Shown here: positions 23,815 to 32,996 of the stretch, one piece after another
How positions within the stretch are numbered: position 1 is the first letter of the stretch
Layout: each line of letters opens with the position of its first letter
NCBI GenBank assembly: GCA_900316105.1
Contig: ONBR01000015.1
Span: forward strand, 1 to 47,701
Reading direction: 5' to 3'
Source of the DNA: an uncultured Olsenella sp.
GTDB taxonomy: Bacteria; Actinomycetota; Coriobacteriia; Coriobacteriales; Atopobiaceae
Length of the DNA stretch: 47,701 nt
Notes under the pieces: generated by a model
What the model was told of the DNA's origin: nothing
What the model saw: only the letters and a program-made list of their open reading frames with translations
The model's database searches: none
Position numbers and translations under genes: made by a program

Positions 23815-25116
23815 CTAGGCCGTGAAACCCTTCGTGGCTACCAGGAGTGCCACCGCAGCGACCACCACGACCACGAGCACAACCAGCAGCACCAGGACGA
23901 TACGCTGGCCGCGGGTCCTGGTGCGCAGGGTCTTCTCGTGCTGGGCGAGCTTGTTCACGTCGCGCTTGAGGCCGGCCAGCCTCTGGTTGTTCTCGGTGAC
24001 GAGCTGGGCCAGCTCGACCGTGCGCTCGGGGGTCTCGTGGATGTGACGGGCCTCGTCCAGGGCCTTCTGGGCCTCGTCGATGTGGTCCTGGGCGGTGTCG
24101 GCCGCCTTCTGGGCGTTCTGGAGCTCCTTCTTCTTTGCCTCGATCTGGTCCGAGAGGGCCTTCTCCTGACTCATGGCAGCGTTGTAGAGGCCCTCGTACT
24201 CCTCGCGACTTTGGGTGGCCTCGGCCTTCGCCTCGCTGGCCTGGCGCTCCAGGGACTCCTGGGACTGCTTCTGGGTCCACAGGTGGGTCTGGGCGTTGTC
24301 CACCAGCTGCTGGGACTCCGTGGTGGCGCGCTTCACCTCGTCGCGGGCGGCATCCAGGTGGGCCTGCTCGGCCACGAGCTCGCTCTGCATTTTCGAAATG
24401 GCGGTGGGGGAGGAGTCGGGATCAGCCTGCAGGGCGTCCAGCTCGGACTGGACCTTGCGCAGGCGGTCCTGGCCGTTGTCCACGGCCTTGTTTGCCGCGG
24501 CGATGCGCTGCTCACGACGCTTGGCCGCATCGGCCACCTGCTGGTCTGCGGTCTTTACCGCGCGACGGATGTCGGCGAGGGCGCGGGCTGCGTCGTCGGA
24601 GCGGCCCTTTGCGGCCTCCATGAGATTGCGATAGGGACGCAGGCTCTCCTCGTGCTCGGCCTTCATGGCGCGGAGCTGGGCCTCCAGCTTGTCCTGCTCG
24701 GACTGGACCTGCTCTTGCGTGATGCTGATGTTGGCCAGGGCTACGCGGGCTTCGTCCTGGATGTCCTGCTGCTGGACGATGATGGAGTCAAAGGACTCCT
24801 CGATCTTTTGCCGGTGGGTGAGCTCCGCCTGGTCGGCTTCGATGGTCTTTGTCAGCTCGTTCAGCTGGTTGCGGGCGTCGGCATGCTGCTTGGACGCCTC
24901 GCGGACCTGACGCATGGCGCGCAGTCCGTCAGAGAAGAGGCTGGACTTCTTCCTTTCCTGCCTCTTTCGCGAGCTGGCGCGACGGGACTGAGGAGCATCG
25001 GGCTCCTCCTCCAGGCTCTCGTCTTCCTGGGGACGCAACTGATCGCCGTCGTCTGCGCCCAGCAGCTGTGCGCTACGGAAGCTTGCGCCCTTGCCGGGCC
25101 TCTCACGTCTGCTCAT
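23815..25116 (-). CDS. Tail-anchored coiled-coil protein
   Basis: The product has 433 residues. A basic, low-complexity N-terminus (about 1-65) is followed by a long helical region rich in Gln, Glu, Ala and Lys with heptad spacing (about 70-390), strongly suggesting coiled coil. One hydrophobic helix at the C-terminus (about 405-428, rich in Val and Leu) would anchor it in the membrane with the coil in the cytoplasm. No enzyme motif is seen and no family is recognised. ATG 25116 has AGGAG seven bases upstream; an in-frame GTG at 25122 is possible. Confidence 0.7.
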   Translation of the reverse strand: MSRRERPGKGASFRSAQLLGADDGDQLRPQEDESLEEEPDAPQSRRASSRKRQERKKSSLFSDGLRAMRQVREASKQHADARNQLNELTKTIEADQAELTHRQKIEESFDSIIVQQQDIQDEARVALANISITQEQVQSEQDKLEAQLRAMKAEHEESLRPYRNLMEAAKGRSDDAARALADIRRAVKTADQQVADAAKRREQRIAAANKAVDNGQDRLRKVQSELDALQADPDSSPTAISKMQSELVAEQAHLDAARDEVKRATTESQQLVDNAQTHLWTQKQSQESLERQASEAKAEATQSREEYEGLYNAAMSQEKALSDQIEAKKKELQNAQKAADTAQDHIDEAQKALDEARHIHETPERTVELAQLVTENNQRLAGLKRDVNKLAQHEKTLRTRTRGQRIVLVLLVVLVVVVVAAVALLVATKGFTA

Positions 25117-25322
25117 CCACAATCTCCTTCGGTCGATGGCGCCACAAAGGCACCAACAGAATGAGGATACCGAATCCAGGGGAGCCTGGGGGCCGTAGTT
25201 TCACAACTGTGACTATTTCCAAATCAGCGGCGAAAGTCCTTCGGCGGTGTCCCCAAGTCGGAAGTGTGCACAAATCGGGTGAGCGTCGACTTTTTACCGT
25301 TCATGCTATCGTCACATCCTAG

Positions 25323-25352
25323 TTGCGCCAAATTTGGTGTATCTTTTAACTA
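25323..25352 (+). promoter_or_regulatory. Possible promoter of ptsH
   Basis: TTGCGC at 25323 and TAACTA at 25347 are 18 bp apart, about 60 bp ahead of the HPr start. Support is by spacing only. The rest of the gap 25117-25410 shows no other feature I can name. Confidence 0.35.
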
Positions 25353-25410
25353 TCTGCAGTCAGCGTGGACTACTCTTGGTACACGCCCTCTAAAAACAAA
25401 GGAGTTTTGC

Positions 25411-25692
25411 ATGATCACCAAGCAGCTTACCATCGTCAGCGCCACTGGCCTGCACGCCCGTCCCGCTTCCCAGTTCGTCCAGGTTGCCAAGGGCTTCCAG
25501 TCTGCTGTCACCATCAAGGACGTCGACAAGGGCTCCGCTCCCGTCAACGCCAAGTCCATCATGATGATCCTGGCTGCTGGCCTCGGCACCGGCGCCAAGG
25601 TCGAGGTCTCTTGCGACGGCCCCGACGAGCAGGACGCCATGAACGCCCTGTGCGCCATCAAGGACGGCGACGAGGCTCTGTTCTCCGAGTAG
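25411..25692 (+). CDS. ptsH: Phosphocarrier protein HPr
   Basis: The product has 93 residues. HPr passes phosphate from enzyme I to sugar-specific enzyme II proteins of the phosphotransferase system. The active-site histidine lies in SATGLHARPAS. The regulatory serine is also present, in NAKSIMMILA, the site phosphorylated by HPr kinase in Gram-positive bacteria, so it may also take part in catabolite control. AAAGGAG precedes ATG 25411. The gene stands alone; ptsI does not follow. A terminator lies 35 bp after the stop. Confidence 0.95.
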   Translation: MITKQLTIVSATGLHARPASQFVQVAKGFQSAVTIKDVDKGSAPVNAKSIMMILAAGLGTGAKVEVSCDGPDEQDAMNALCAIKDGDEALFSE

Positions 25693-25727
25693 GTTCTTTG
25701 CACCTTACAGCTTTTGCTTCGACTCGG

Positions 25728-25752
25728 CCCCTGCCATTTTGGCAGGGGTTTC
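25728..25752 (+). terminator. Rho-independent terminator of ptsH
   Basis: CCCCTGCC (25728-25735) pairs with GGCAGGGG (25741-25748) across a short T-rich loop, followed by TTTCT. Confidence 0.85.
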
Positions 25753-25790
25753 TATGTAAAATGGGATGCTCGCGCTAGCCAATAGGCCAA

Positions 25791-25846
25791 AAGGGAGTAC
25801 CCCTTATCCATAAGGGAGTACCCCCTGTGGATACCCCCTGTGGATA
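25791..25846. repeat. Short direct repeats ahead of tgt
   Basis: AAGGGAGTACCCC occurs at 25791 and 25812 (21-bp spacing), followed by two copies of ACCCCCTGTGGAT 13 bp apart. CCTTATCCATAAGG between them is palindromic. It may be an operator or a remnant of repeat expansion; no function is known. Confidence 0.6.
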
Positions 25847-25869
25847 CCAGGAAAGAAGGACGGACAGCA

Positions 25870-27009
25870 GTGACCGAGCCGTGGTTTACCTATGACATCA
25901 TCGCCGAGGACCCCAGCACCCACGCCAGGGCGGGAGTCCTCCACACGCCTCACGGGGATGTGCCCACGCCCATCTTTATGCCGGTGGGTACCAAGGCCAC
26001 GGTAAAGGGTCTCCTTCCGTCCCAGCTCAAGGACCTGGGGACAAAGATCCTCCTGGCAAACACCTACCACCTCTCGCAGCGCCCCGGCGCCGACCTGGTG
26101 GAGGAGATGGGCGGTCTGCACGAGTTCATGCAGTGGCACGGCCCCATCCTCACGGACTCTGGCGGCTTCCAGGTATTCAGCCACGGCGACTTCGTCAAGC
26201 TCGACGACGACGGCGTGACCTTCCGCGTGGTGGACTACGACGGCCGCTACGTGCACTGGACCCCCGAGGACAACATGCACATCGCCCAGCAGCTGGGCGC
26301 CGACATCGTGATGCAGCTGGACCAGTGCCCGGGCTATCCCGCCCAGCGCTCCTTCGTGGAGAGGGCCGTGGAGCTCTCGAGCATGTGGGCCGAGCGCTGC
26401 TATGCCGCCCACACCCGCGAGGACCAGGCACTCTTTGGCATCGTCCAGGGCGGCATGCACCTGGACCTGCGCCTGAGGAGCCTGCATCACCTGGAGGAGT
26501 GTGGTGACTTCCCGGGCTACGGCATCGGCGGCTACTCCGTGGGTGAGGACCACGAGACCATGTTCGAGTCCCTGGCGCCCCTGGCCGGCGAGTACATGCC
26601 GCGCGAGAAGCCCCGCTATCTCATGGGTGTCGGCAACCCGACCACCCTGGTCCACGGCGTGGAATGCGGCATCGATATGTTCGACTGCGTCCTGCCTACC
26701 CGCACGGCCCGCATGGGCACGGCCTTCTCCAGCGAGGGCAGGCTCAACCTAAAGAACGCCCGCTTCATCCACGACCACGGTCCCCTGGATGGTCAGTGCA
26801 CCTGCCCCGTCTGCACGAGCGGATACACCCGCGCCTACATCCACCACCTGGTTCGCCAGAAGGAGATGGTGGGCTCCATCCTTTTGTCCATGCACAACAT
26901 CTACTTCCTCCTGGACCTCATGCGCAGGGCTCGCGAGGCCATCATCGCCGGGACCTACGGCGAGTTCGTCCGCACCTGGGATAGCCTGCCCGCATCCCAG
27001 GACTGGTAG
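25870..27009 (+). CDS. tgt: tRNA-guanine transglycosylase
   Basis: The product has 379 residues. Tgt replaces guanine at tRNA position 34 with preQ1 (or queuine) as the entry to queuosine in tRNA. Active-site pieces are LTDSGGFQVFS (nucleophile region), GIVQGG, GGYSVGE and the RNA-binding PTRTARMGTAF. Zinc ligands lie in CTCPVC with a later His (IHH). GTG 25870 is preferred, giving MTEPWF at the family's usual start, with AAGGA upstream; an in-frame GTG at 25840 has no such site. Confidence 0.93.
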   Translation: MTEPWFTYDIIAEDPSTHARAGVLHTPHGDVPTPIFMPVGTKATVKGLLPSQLKDLGTKILLANTYHLSQRPGADLVEEMGGLHEFMQWHGPILTDSGGFQVFSHGDFVKLDDDGVTFRVVDYDGRYVHWTPEDNMHIAQQLGADIVMQLDQCPGYPAQRSFVERAVELSSMWAERCYAAHTREDQALFGIVQGGMHLDLRLRSLHHLEECGDFPGYGIGGYSVGEDHETMFESLAPLAGEYMPREKPRYLMGVGNPTTLVHGVECGIDMFDCVLPTRTARMGTAFSSEGRLNLKNARFIHDHGPLDGQCTCPVCTSGYTRAYIHHLVRQKEMVGSILLSMHNIYFLLDLMRRAREAIIAGTYGEFVRTWDSLPASQDW

Positions 27010-27176
27010 GCTCGTCCGCACGCGCCTTGTGCGCTGTCCTTCTTGTCCGCGCGCGTTGTCGCCCTAGTCCCAGAATCGTCCGTTGCCAGGCATTTTCGCA
27101 AGAGCGAAATGTCGCACTCCTGCGCTATCATATTTGGGTTAAGAAACTATTGGGATTACCCAGGTATAGGAGAATC

Positions 27177-28703
27177 ATGGCGCAAGACAAGAAGCCCGAT
27201 GAGGCTCTGACGGGCGTCGACCGCTGGGAGGCATCCGTGGGGGGTGCCGGGGGCGGTCGCCACAAGGCAGGCAAGGACTCTGCCAAGAAGGCAAAGAAGG
27301 ACAAGCCACGCGGCAAGGGTCGCAAGGACCCGCGGGTGCGCAGGTATGTGTCGACCCTCGTGATCCTCCTCGTGGTCCTGGTCGTTGCGGTCATCGGCTT
27401 CACCCCGGTGGGCCAGAGGATCACCCAGGGCCTGGACATCCAGGGCGGTGTCTCGGTGATCATGAAGGCCAGCAAGGCCGACGGCTCCACGCCCACGAGC
27501 GACGACATGACCACGGCCACGGGCATCGTGCAGAACCGTGTGAATGCCCTGGGCGCCTCCGAGGCCACGGTCCAGCAGCAGGGCACCGACTCCATCCTGA
27601 TTCAGATTCCCGGCGCCACTGACGCCAACGAGGCCATCGAGACTCTGGGAAAGACCGGTCACCTGGAGTTCGTCCGCCTGGACCAGATTGGTGACGCCGA
27701 TGCCATCATGCAGCTCAGCAGGGGTGCGGGCGACGTCCAGCTCAAGGAGGGCACCTACAAGGCCTTCATGGACGGCTCCGTGATCGACAAGGTCACGGTC
27801 AACCAGGACTCCAATAGCGCCACCGGCGGCTATGCGGTCAACCTGACCCTCAACTCCGAGGGCACCCAGAAGTTCGCCGAGGTCACCAGGGAGCTGGCTC
27901 CCACCAAGGGGCAGATCGCCATCGTCCTGGACGGTGTGATCTACTCCGCTCCCGCCGTGCAGAACGAGATCGCAAACGGCCAGGTGTCCATCACGGGCTC
28001 CTTCAGCCTGGATGACGCGAACCAGCTCAAGACCGTCCTGGACTCCGGCTCCCTTCCCGTCACCCTGACCTACTCCGAGAGCCGCGTCGTCGGTCCTACC
28101 CTGGGCCAGGACTCCCTGGCGCAGGGCGTCACCGCCATCGCCATTGGCGTTGCCGTCGTCGTGATCTACCTCTTCTTCTTCTACGGCGGCCTGGGCATCC
28201 TCACCATGGGCTCACTGGCGGTCTTTGCCATCCTCTATCTGGGCCTTCTGGCACTGCTCTCGCACTTTGGACTCTTTGCCCTGACCCTGCCCGGACTGGC
28301 GGGCGTCGTCCTCACCACGGGATCTGCCGCCGACTCGTCCATCCTGGTTCTGGAGCGCTTCCGCGAGGAGATCCGCATGGGCCGTTCCATAAGGCAGGCT
28401 TCCATATCTGGCGCAAAGCACGGCATCTCCACCTCGCTTGACGCAGACGCCGTCACCATGGTCACGGCTCTGGCCCTCTTCTTCGTGGCAGTCGGCTCGG
28501 TCAAGGGCTTTGGCCTGACGCTGGCCCTGGGCATCGTCTGCGACGTCATCACCATGTTCTGCTTCAAGGCACCCGCCCTGCGTCTGCTGGCCCGTGGTCC
28601 CATCGAGCGTCACCCCGGCTTCTGGGGCGTCAAGAAGGACCTCAAGGAGGCCGAGCTCGCTAGGGATGCTCGCGACGAGAAGGGAGGCGTCCAGAATGCG
28701 TAG
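27177..28703 (+). CDS. secD: Protein translocase subunit SecD
   Basis: The product has 508 residues. With SecF it forms a membrane complex that uses the proton gradient to assist Sec export. A Lys/Arg-rich cytoplasmic stretch of about 60 residues comes first, then TM1 (about 65-80), QGLDIQGGVSVIM, the large outer P1 domain and five more membrane helices from about 320, with the ADSSILVLERFREE segment typical of RND proteins. ATG 27177 has TAGGAG upstream. yajC, often placed between tgt and secD, is missing here. It overlaps secF by eight bases. Confidence 0.95.
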   Translation: MAQDKKPDEALTGVDRWEASVGGAGGGRHKAGKDSAKKAKKDKPRGKGRKDPRVRRYVSTLVILLVVLVVAVIGFTPVGQRITQGLDIQGGVSVIMKASKADGSTPTSDDMTTATGIVQNRVNALGASEATVQQQGTDSILIQIPGATDANEAIETLGKTGHLEFVRLDQIGDADAIMQLSRGAGDVQLKEGTYKAFMDGSVIDKVTVNQDSNSATGGYAVNLTLNSEGTQKFAEVTRELAPTKGQIAIVLDGVIYSAPAVQNEIANGQVSITGSFSLDDANQLKTVLDSGSLPVTLTYSESRVVGPTLGQDSLAQGVTAIAIGVAVVVIYLFFFYGGLGILTMGSLAVFAILYLGLLALLSHFGLFALTLPGLAGVVLTTGSAADSSILVLERFREEIRMGRSIRQASISGAKHGISTSLDADAVTMVTALALFFVAVGSVKGFGLTLALGIVCDVITMFCFKAPALRLLARGPIERHPGFWGVKKDLKEAELARDARDEKGGVQNA

Positions 28704-29649
28704 TCACTTCTCGAAGGAGATTCCCTTCATCCACAACCGCAAGAAGTTCCTGATCCTCTCTGCGATCCTGGTCGTTCTGGCTATAGTCGGCCTGGTCGGA
28801 CGCGGCCTGGTCTTTGGCATCGAGTTCCGCGGCGGTTCCGAGATCGACTTCCGCGACACGGGTGCCATCACGATCGAGCAGATGCGCGGCGCCCTCACCC
28901 AGACGGGGGAGAACGACCCCACCATCCAGACCGCCGTCACCGACGGCAGCCAGGGCTTCCTGGTCCGCACCGACACCACTGACCCCAATGTGGCCAACGC
29001 CCACGCCGCCCAGGCGGCCCAGTCCCTGGGCCTCACGTCAGAGAGCTACACCGTCACCACGATCGGCCCGGACTGGGGAGCCGACGTCACCCGTTCGTCG
29101 GCACTGGCCTTTGGCGTGGCCATCATCCTCATCATCGCCTACGTGTCGATCCGCTACGAGTTCAAGATGTCCCTCTGTGCCATCCTGGCACTCCTGCACG
29201 ACCTGGTCATCACCCTGGGCGTCTACGCCTGGACCCAGACTCCCATCACGCCCAACGTGGTGGCGGCCCTCCTGACCATCATGGGTTACTCCCTCTATGA
29301 CACCGTCGTCGAGTTCAACCGCATGAACGAGAACGCCACGCAGCTCAAGGACGGCATCCACCGCACCTACTACCAGATCGCCAACTTCTCGATCAACGAG
29401 GTCTTCATCCGTACGATCAACACCACGGTCACCTCGGTCGTGCCTGTCATCGCCATGCTGGTCCTGGGCGGCGCCACCCTCAAGGGCTTCGCCTTCGCCA
29501 TGCTCATCGGCGAGCTTTTGGGCACCTACTCCAGCTTTGCCGTGGCATCCCCAATCCTGGCCATCTGGAAGACGCACGAGCCCATGTGGGCAAAGCTCGA
29601 AAAGAAGTACGGCGAGGCTGGAGCTCACGCAGCGAAGGAGTCTGCATAG
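28696..29649 (+). CDS. secF: Protein translocase subunit SecF
   Basis: The product has 317 residues, a normal length. TM1 at about 17-37 is followed by FGIEFRGGSEIDF, an outer domain and five membrane helices containing GYSLYDTVVEFNRMNEN, the conserved SecF segment. It partners SecD. GGGAGG precedes ATG 28696, which overlaps the secD end; the stop in turn overlaps the GTG of the recJ gene (TAGTG), so the three are translationally linked. Confidence 0.95.
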   Translation: MRSHFSKEIPFIHNRKKFLILSAILVVLAIVGLVGRGLVFGIEFRGGSEIDFRDTGAITIEQMRGALTQTGENDPTIQTAVTDGSQGFLVRTDTTDPNVANAHAAQAAQSLGLTSESYTVTTIGPDWGADVTRSSALAFGVAIILIIAYVSIRYEFKMSLCAILALLHDLVITLGVYAWTQTPITPNVVAALLTIMGYSLYDTVVEFNRMNENATQLKDGIHRTYYQIANFSINEVFIRTINTTVTSVVPVIAMLVLGGATLKGFAFAMLIGELLGTYSSFAVASPILAIWKTHEPMWAKLEKKYGEAGAHAAKESA

Positions 29650-32600
29650 TGTCTGGGCTCCAAAGCAGCAATCGTTGGACCGTTCTGACAGGCGACGCTG
29701 CGGCCGAGAGGACCATTGCCTCCGGCTGTGGCGTCGCGCCGATTGTGGCGCGCGCGCTCGTGTCGCGCGGGGTCAGGACCGTCGAGGAGGCGCGGCGCTT
29801 CCTCACTCCCTCGCTCGAGCGAGACTGGCTGGACCCCCTGATCATTCCTGGCATGCGGGAGGTGGCGGAGCGTGTGCGTGCGGCCATCGAGGGCAACAAG
29901 GTCATAGCGGTCTTTGGTGACTTCGACGTGGATGGCATGAGTGCCACCTGCCTCCTCACTCTGGGTCTCCGCCAGCTGGGTGCCGAGGTGTATCCATACA
30001 TTCCCGACCGCTTCAGCGAGGGTTACGGCCTGTCGCGCGTGGCGTTGGAGCGTGTGATCGAGGATTCGCATCCCCAGCTCCTGCTGACGGTGGACAATGG
30101 CATCGCCGCCAGGAACGAGACCACCTGGCTCCTGGACCAGGGTATCGATGTGGCCGTGACTGACCACCACGAGCCCGCCGAGCTGGTACCAGTGGACGTG
30201 CCCGTGGCCGACCCAAAGCTGGAGACAGACAACCCCTCGCGTGAGCTTGCCGGGGCGGGCGTCGCGCTCAAGCTCCTGCAGGTCCTGGGAGGCTGGATGG
30301 GCCAGCCCGAGCTCTGGCGTCACTACACCGAGGTCGCTACCCTGGGCACCATCTCGGACATGATGCTTCTGGCGGGGGAGAACCGCGCCCTGGTCACCGA
30401 TGGCATCGGTCGCATGCGCCAGACCGAACGGCCCGGCATCGTGGCCCTGGCCGCCACGGCCCGTCAGAGTCTGAATGACATCACGGCAGACCAGCTGCCC
30501 TTCTCGCTGATTCCCCGTCTGAACGCCGCAGGCCGCATGGGCCAGACCAAGGTGGCCTTTGACCTCTTGATGGCAGGGAACATGCTGGAGGCCCAGCAGC
30601 TAGCTGCCAGACTGGAAGACATCAACACGCAGAGGCGCGACATAGAGTCTGCCCTGGCAGACGAGGTACTCCAGAAGGTGGAGGACGACTATCGGGGCGA
30701 GCGCGTGATCGTGGAGGGAGGCGTCGGCTGGCACGAGGGCGTCAAGGGCATCGTCGCCAGTCGCGTGACCAACCATTACCACGTTCCGGCCCTGCTCTTT
30801 TCCATCAAGGACGGGGTCGCCCGCGGCTCCGGTCGCTCGGTGGGCTCCGTGGACCTCTTCAAGGCAGTGGAGCGTTGCTCTGACCTCCTTCTGCGCTTCG
30901 GCGGACATGCCGGTGCCGTGGGCGTCACCTGCGAGGCCGACAAGCTGGACGCCCTGCGGACGCGTCTGGCCCAGGTCCTGGGCGAGCTTCCCGAGGACGA
31001 GTTCCAGAGCAAGGGCGAGGTCACGGCCATCGTCTCCCTGAGCGAGATGACGGTGGACAACCTGAACGCCCTGGAGGCCCTGCAGCCCTTTGGCCAGGGA
31101 AACAAGAAGCCCCTCTTTGCCGCCTGCGGCGTCAGCATGCGCGGCCGCGGCAAGGTGGGCGCCCAAGCCAACCACCTGCGCTTCCAGGCCACCGATGGCA
31201 GGGCGTCGGTGCCGGCCATCATATTTCGCGCGCCGCAGATAGACCGTGCGGCCTCCTGCGAGGAGGTCGTCGACCTGGTCTTTGAGCCCGTGAACGAGAC
31301 CTGGCAGGGTCGCACGAAGCCCAAGCTCATGATCAAGGACATCATCTACCACGAGGACGACGGCGGTCCTACGGACAGTGCCGACTTCGTGGACAGCATC
31401 TACCGCTACGGCAACAGAACCCTGGAGGGGCCGGCTGTGGGCGCGGTCCAAGGGACTCCCGAGCCAGTTGGGGACGGGGTACGTGCGTCTTTGCCTGCCG
31501 ACCTTGCCTATGGGGACCTGACCGACCACCTGCGCCAGGTCATGATCGGCGATGGCAGCCTCCTGCCTGCTCAGAGGGTGGCCCTGGACAGGCTGGCCGC
31601 CGGCCGTTCCTGCCTCTGCGTCATGGCTACGGGACGCGGCAAGTCCCTTATCTTCCACATCCACGCCGCCCGCGAGGCCCTGGCTCATGGGAAGGCGAGC
31701 GTCTTTGTCTTTCCCCTGCGCGCCCTGGTGGCTGACCAGGCTTATCACCTGGCTGCCTCCTTTGGCCAGCTGGGACTGGGCGTCCGCGTCCTCACGGGCG
31801 AGACCCCCCAGGAGGAGCGCCAGGCCACCTATGCGGCCCTGGCTGACGGCAGCGTGGCGGTCGTCCTGACGACCCCCGAGTACCTGGCCCTCCATGCCGA
31901 CGACCTGGCAGCATCGGGCCGTGTGGGCTTCCTGGTCATAGATGAGGCCCATCACGGCAACGTCCTTTTGGGTGAGGGGAGGGGCGCCTACGGCGAGCTC
32001 CCCCGTGTCCTGGACGTCCTGGGTCAGCCCACTGCCCTGGCCGTCACCGCCACGGCGGACGATGCCACGGCACGAGAGCTCCTGGGCCTTCTGTCCATTG
32101 CCACCGAGGACGTGATCGTGGACGTGTCCTCCCGACAGAACCTTCACCTGGTGGACCTCAGACAGTCCCGCGACCGCGACTGTGCCCTGGCCAGCGCCGT
32201 GGCCACGGGTCAAAAGACCGTCATCTACGTGAACAGCCGCGAGAAGAGCCTCTCCTTGGCCACCATGCTGCGCAAGGACGTTCCTGGCCTGGCCCATCGC
32301 ATCGCCTTCTACAACGCGGGCATGCCACGTGACGTGCGCAAAAGGGTGGAGGACTTCTTCCGTGCGGGCCTTCTGACCACCATCGTCTCCACCAGCGCCT
32401 TCGGTGAGGGCGTGAACCTGCCCGACGTGCGCAACGTCGTCCTCTACCACATGCCCTTCGATATGGTGGAATTCAACCAGATGAGCGGCCGAGCAGGACG
32501 CGACGGCGCGGATGCCGCGATCTGGCTCCTCTTTGGTTCCAAGGACGCCCGCATCAACGAGCACATCCTGTCTTCTGTGGCACCCCGGCGCGAGACCATG

Positions 32601-32996
32601 GCCAGGCTCTACTCCGCCCTGCGCAGCCTCTGCGGACCTACGGGCGTGACCACAGCCTCGGACGAGGAGATCGCCGTCCGTGCCCAGCAGATCGATTCGT
32701 TAAACGCCTATGACAAGACCGAGGCGGCCACGGCGGTTGCCACCTTCAATGAGTTAGGATTCCTTCAGATTCATCAAAGTGCCACCGGCAGAAGCATATC
32801 CATGGTCTCGAACCCGAGACGTGCGCCCCTCGACCAGTCGAGCCGCTACCTTTCGGGTCTCAGCCAGGCATCCGCCTTCGAGGACTTCAAGGATTGGGTG
32901 CTGGGCAGCAGCCCGGACGAGCTCCTGCAGCACGTGATACGACCGATCGTGCCTGGCTTTGGCTGCATCGTGGACGGAAATGGGGAGCAAAGATGA
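29649..32996 (+). CDS. recJ: RecJ exonuclease fused to a RecQ-like SF2 helicase
   Basis: The product has 1115 residues, about twice an ordinary RecJ. Residues 1 to about 560 are RecJ: FGDFDVDG (Asp91, 93, 95), LTVDNG, the DHH motif at 172-174 (VTDHHEP), the DHHA1 sequence RFGGHAGAVG and an OB-type region. From about 630 an SF2 helicase follows: Walker A ATGRGKS near 660, DEAH box IDEAHHGN near 765, a TATADD motif III and QMSGRAGRDG near 945. RecJ degrades single-stranded DNA 5' to 3' in repair, and RecQ-type helicases supply that strand. GTG 29649 overlaps the secF stop and has AAGGAG upstream. The end overlaps relA by ATGA. Confidence 0.93.
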   Translation: MSGLQSSNRWTVLTGDAAAERTIASGCGVAPIVARALVSRGVRTVEEARRFLTPSLERDWLDPLIIPGMREVAERVRAAIEGNKVIAVFGDFDVDGMSATCLLTLGLRQLGAEVYPYIPDRFSEGYGLSRVALERVIEDSHPQLLLTVDNGIAARNETTWLLDQGIDVAVTDHHEPAELVPVDVPVADPKLETDNPSRELAGAGVALKLLQVLGGWMGQPELWRHYTEVATLGTISDMMLLAGENRALVTDGIGRMRQTERPGIVALAATARQSLNDITADQLPFSLIPRLNAAGRMGQTKVAFDLLMAGNMLEAQQLAARLEDINTQRRDIESALADEVLQKVEDDYRGERVIVEGGVGWHEGVKGIVASRVTNHYHVPALLFSIKDGVARGSGRSVGSVDLFKAVERCSDLLLRFGGHAGAVGVTCEADKLDALRTRLAQVLGELPEDEFQSKGEVTAIVSLSEMTVDNLNALEALQPFGQGNKKPLFAACGVSMRGRGKVGAQANHLRFQATDGRASVPAIIFRAPQIDRAASCEEVVDLVFEPVNETWQGRTKPKLMIKDIIYHEDDGGPTDSADFVDSIYRYGNRTLEGPAVGAVQGTPEPVGDGVRASLPADLAYGDLTDHLRQVMIGDGSLLPAQRVALDRLAAGRSCLCVMATGRGKSLIFHIHAAREALAHGKASVFVFPLRALVADQAYHLAASFGQLGLGVRVLTGETPQEERQATYAALADGSVAVVLTTPEYLALHADDLAASGRVGFLVIDEAHHGNVLLGEGRGAYGELPRVLDVLGQPTALAVTATADDATARELLGLLSIATEDVIVDVSSRQNLHLVDLRQSRDRDCALASAVATGQKTVIYVNSREKSLSLATMLRKDVPGLAHRIAFYNAGMPRDVRKRVEDFFRAGLLTTIVSTSAFGEGVNLPDVRNVVLYHMPFDMVEFNQMSGRAGRDGADAAIWLLFGSKDARINEHILSSVAPRRETMARLYSALRSLCGPTGVTTASDEEIAVRAQQIDSLNAYDKTEAATAVATFNELGFLQIHQSATGRSISMVSNPRRAPLDQSSRYLSGLSQASAFEDFKDWVLGSSPDELLQHVIRPIVPGFGCIVDGNGEQR

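Noticed and set aside
25693..25869. A preQ1 riboswitch ahead of tgt
   Set aside because: The short direct repeats there do not show a preQ1 aptamer pattern that I can recognise.
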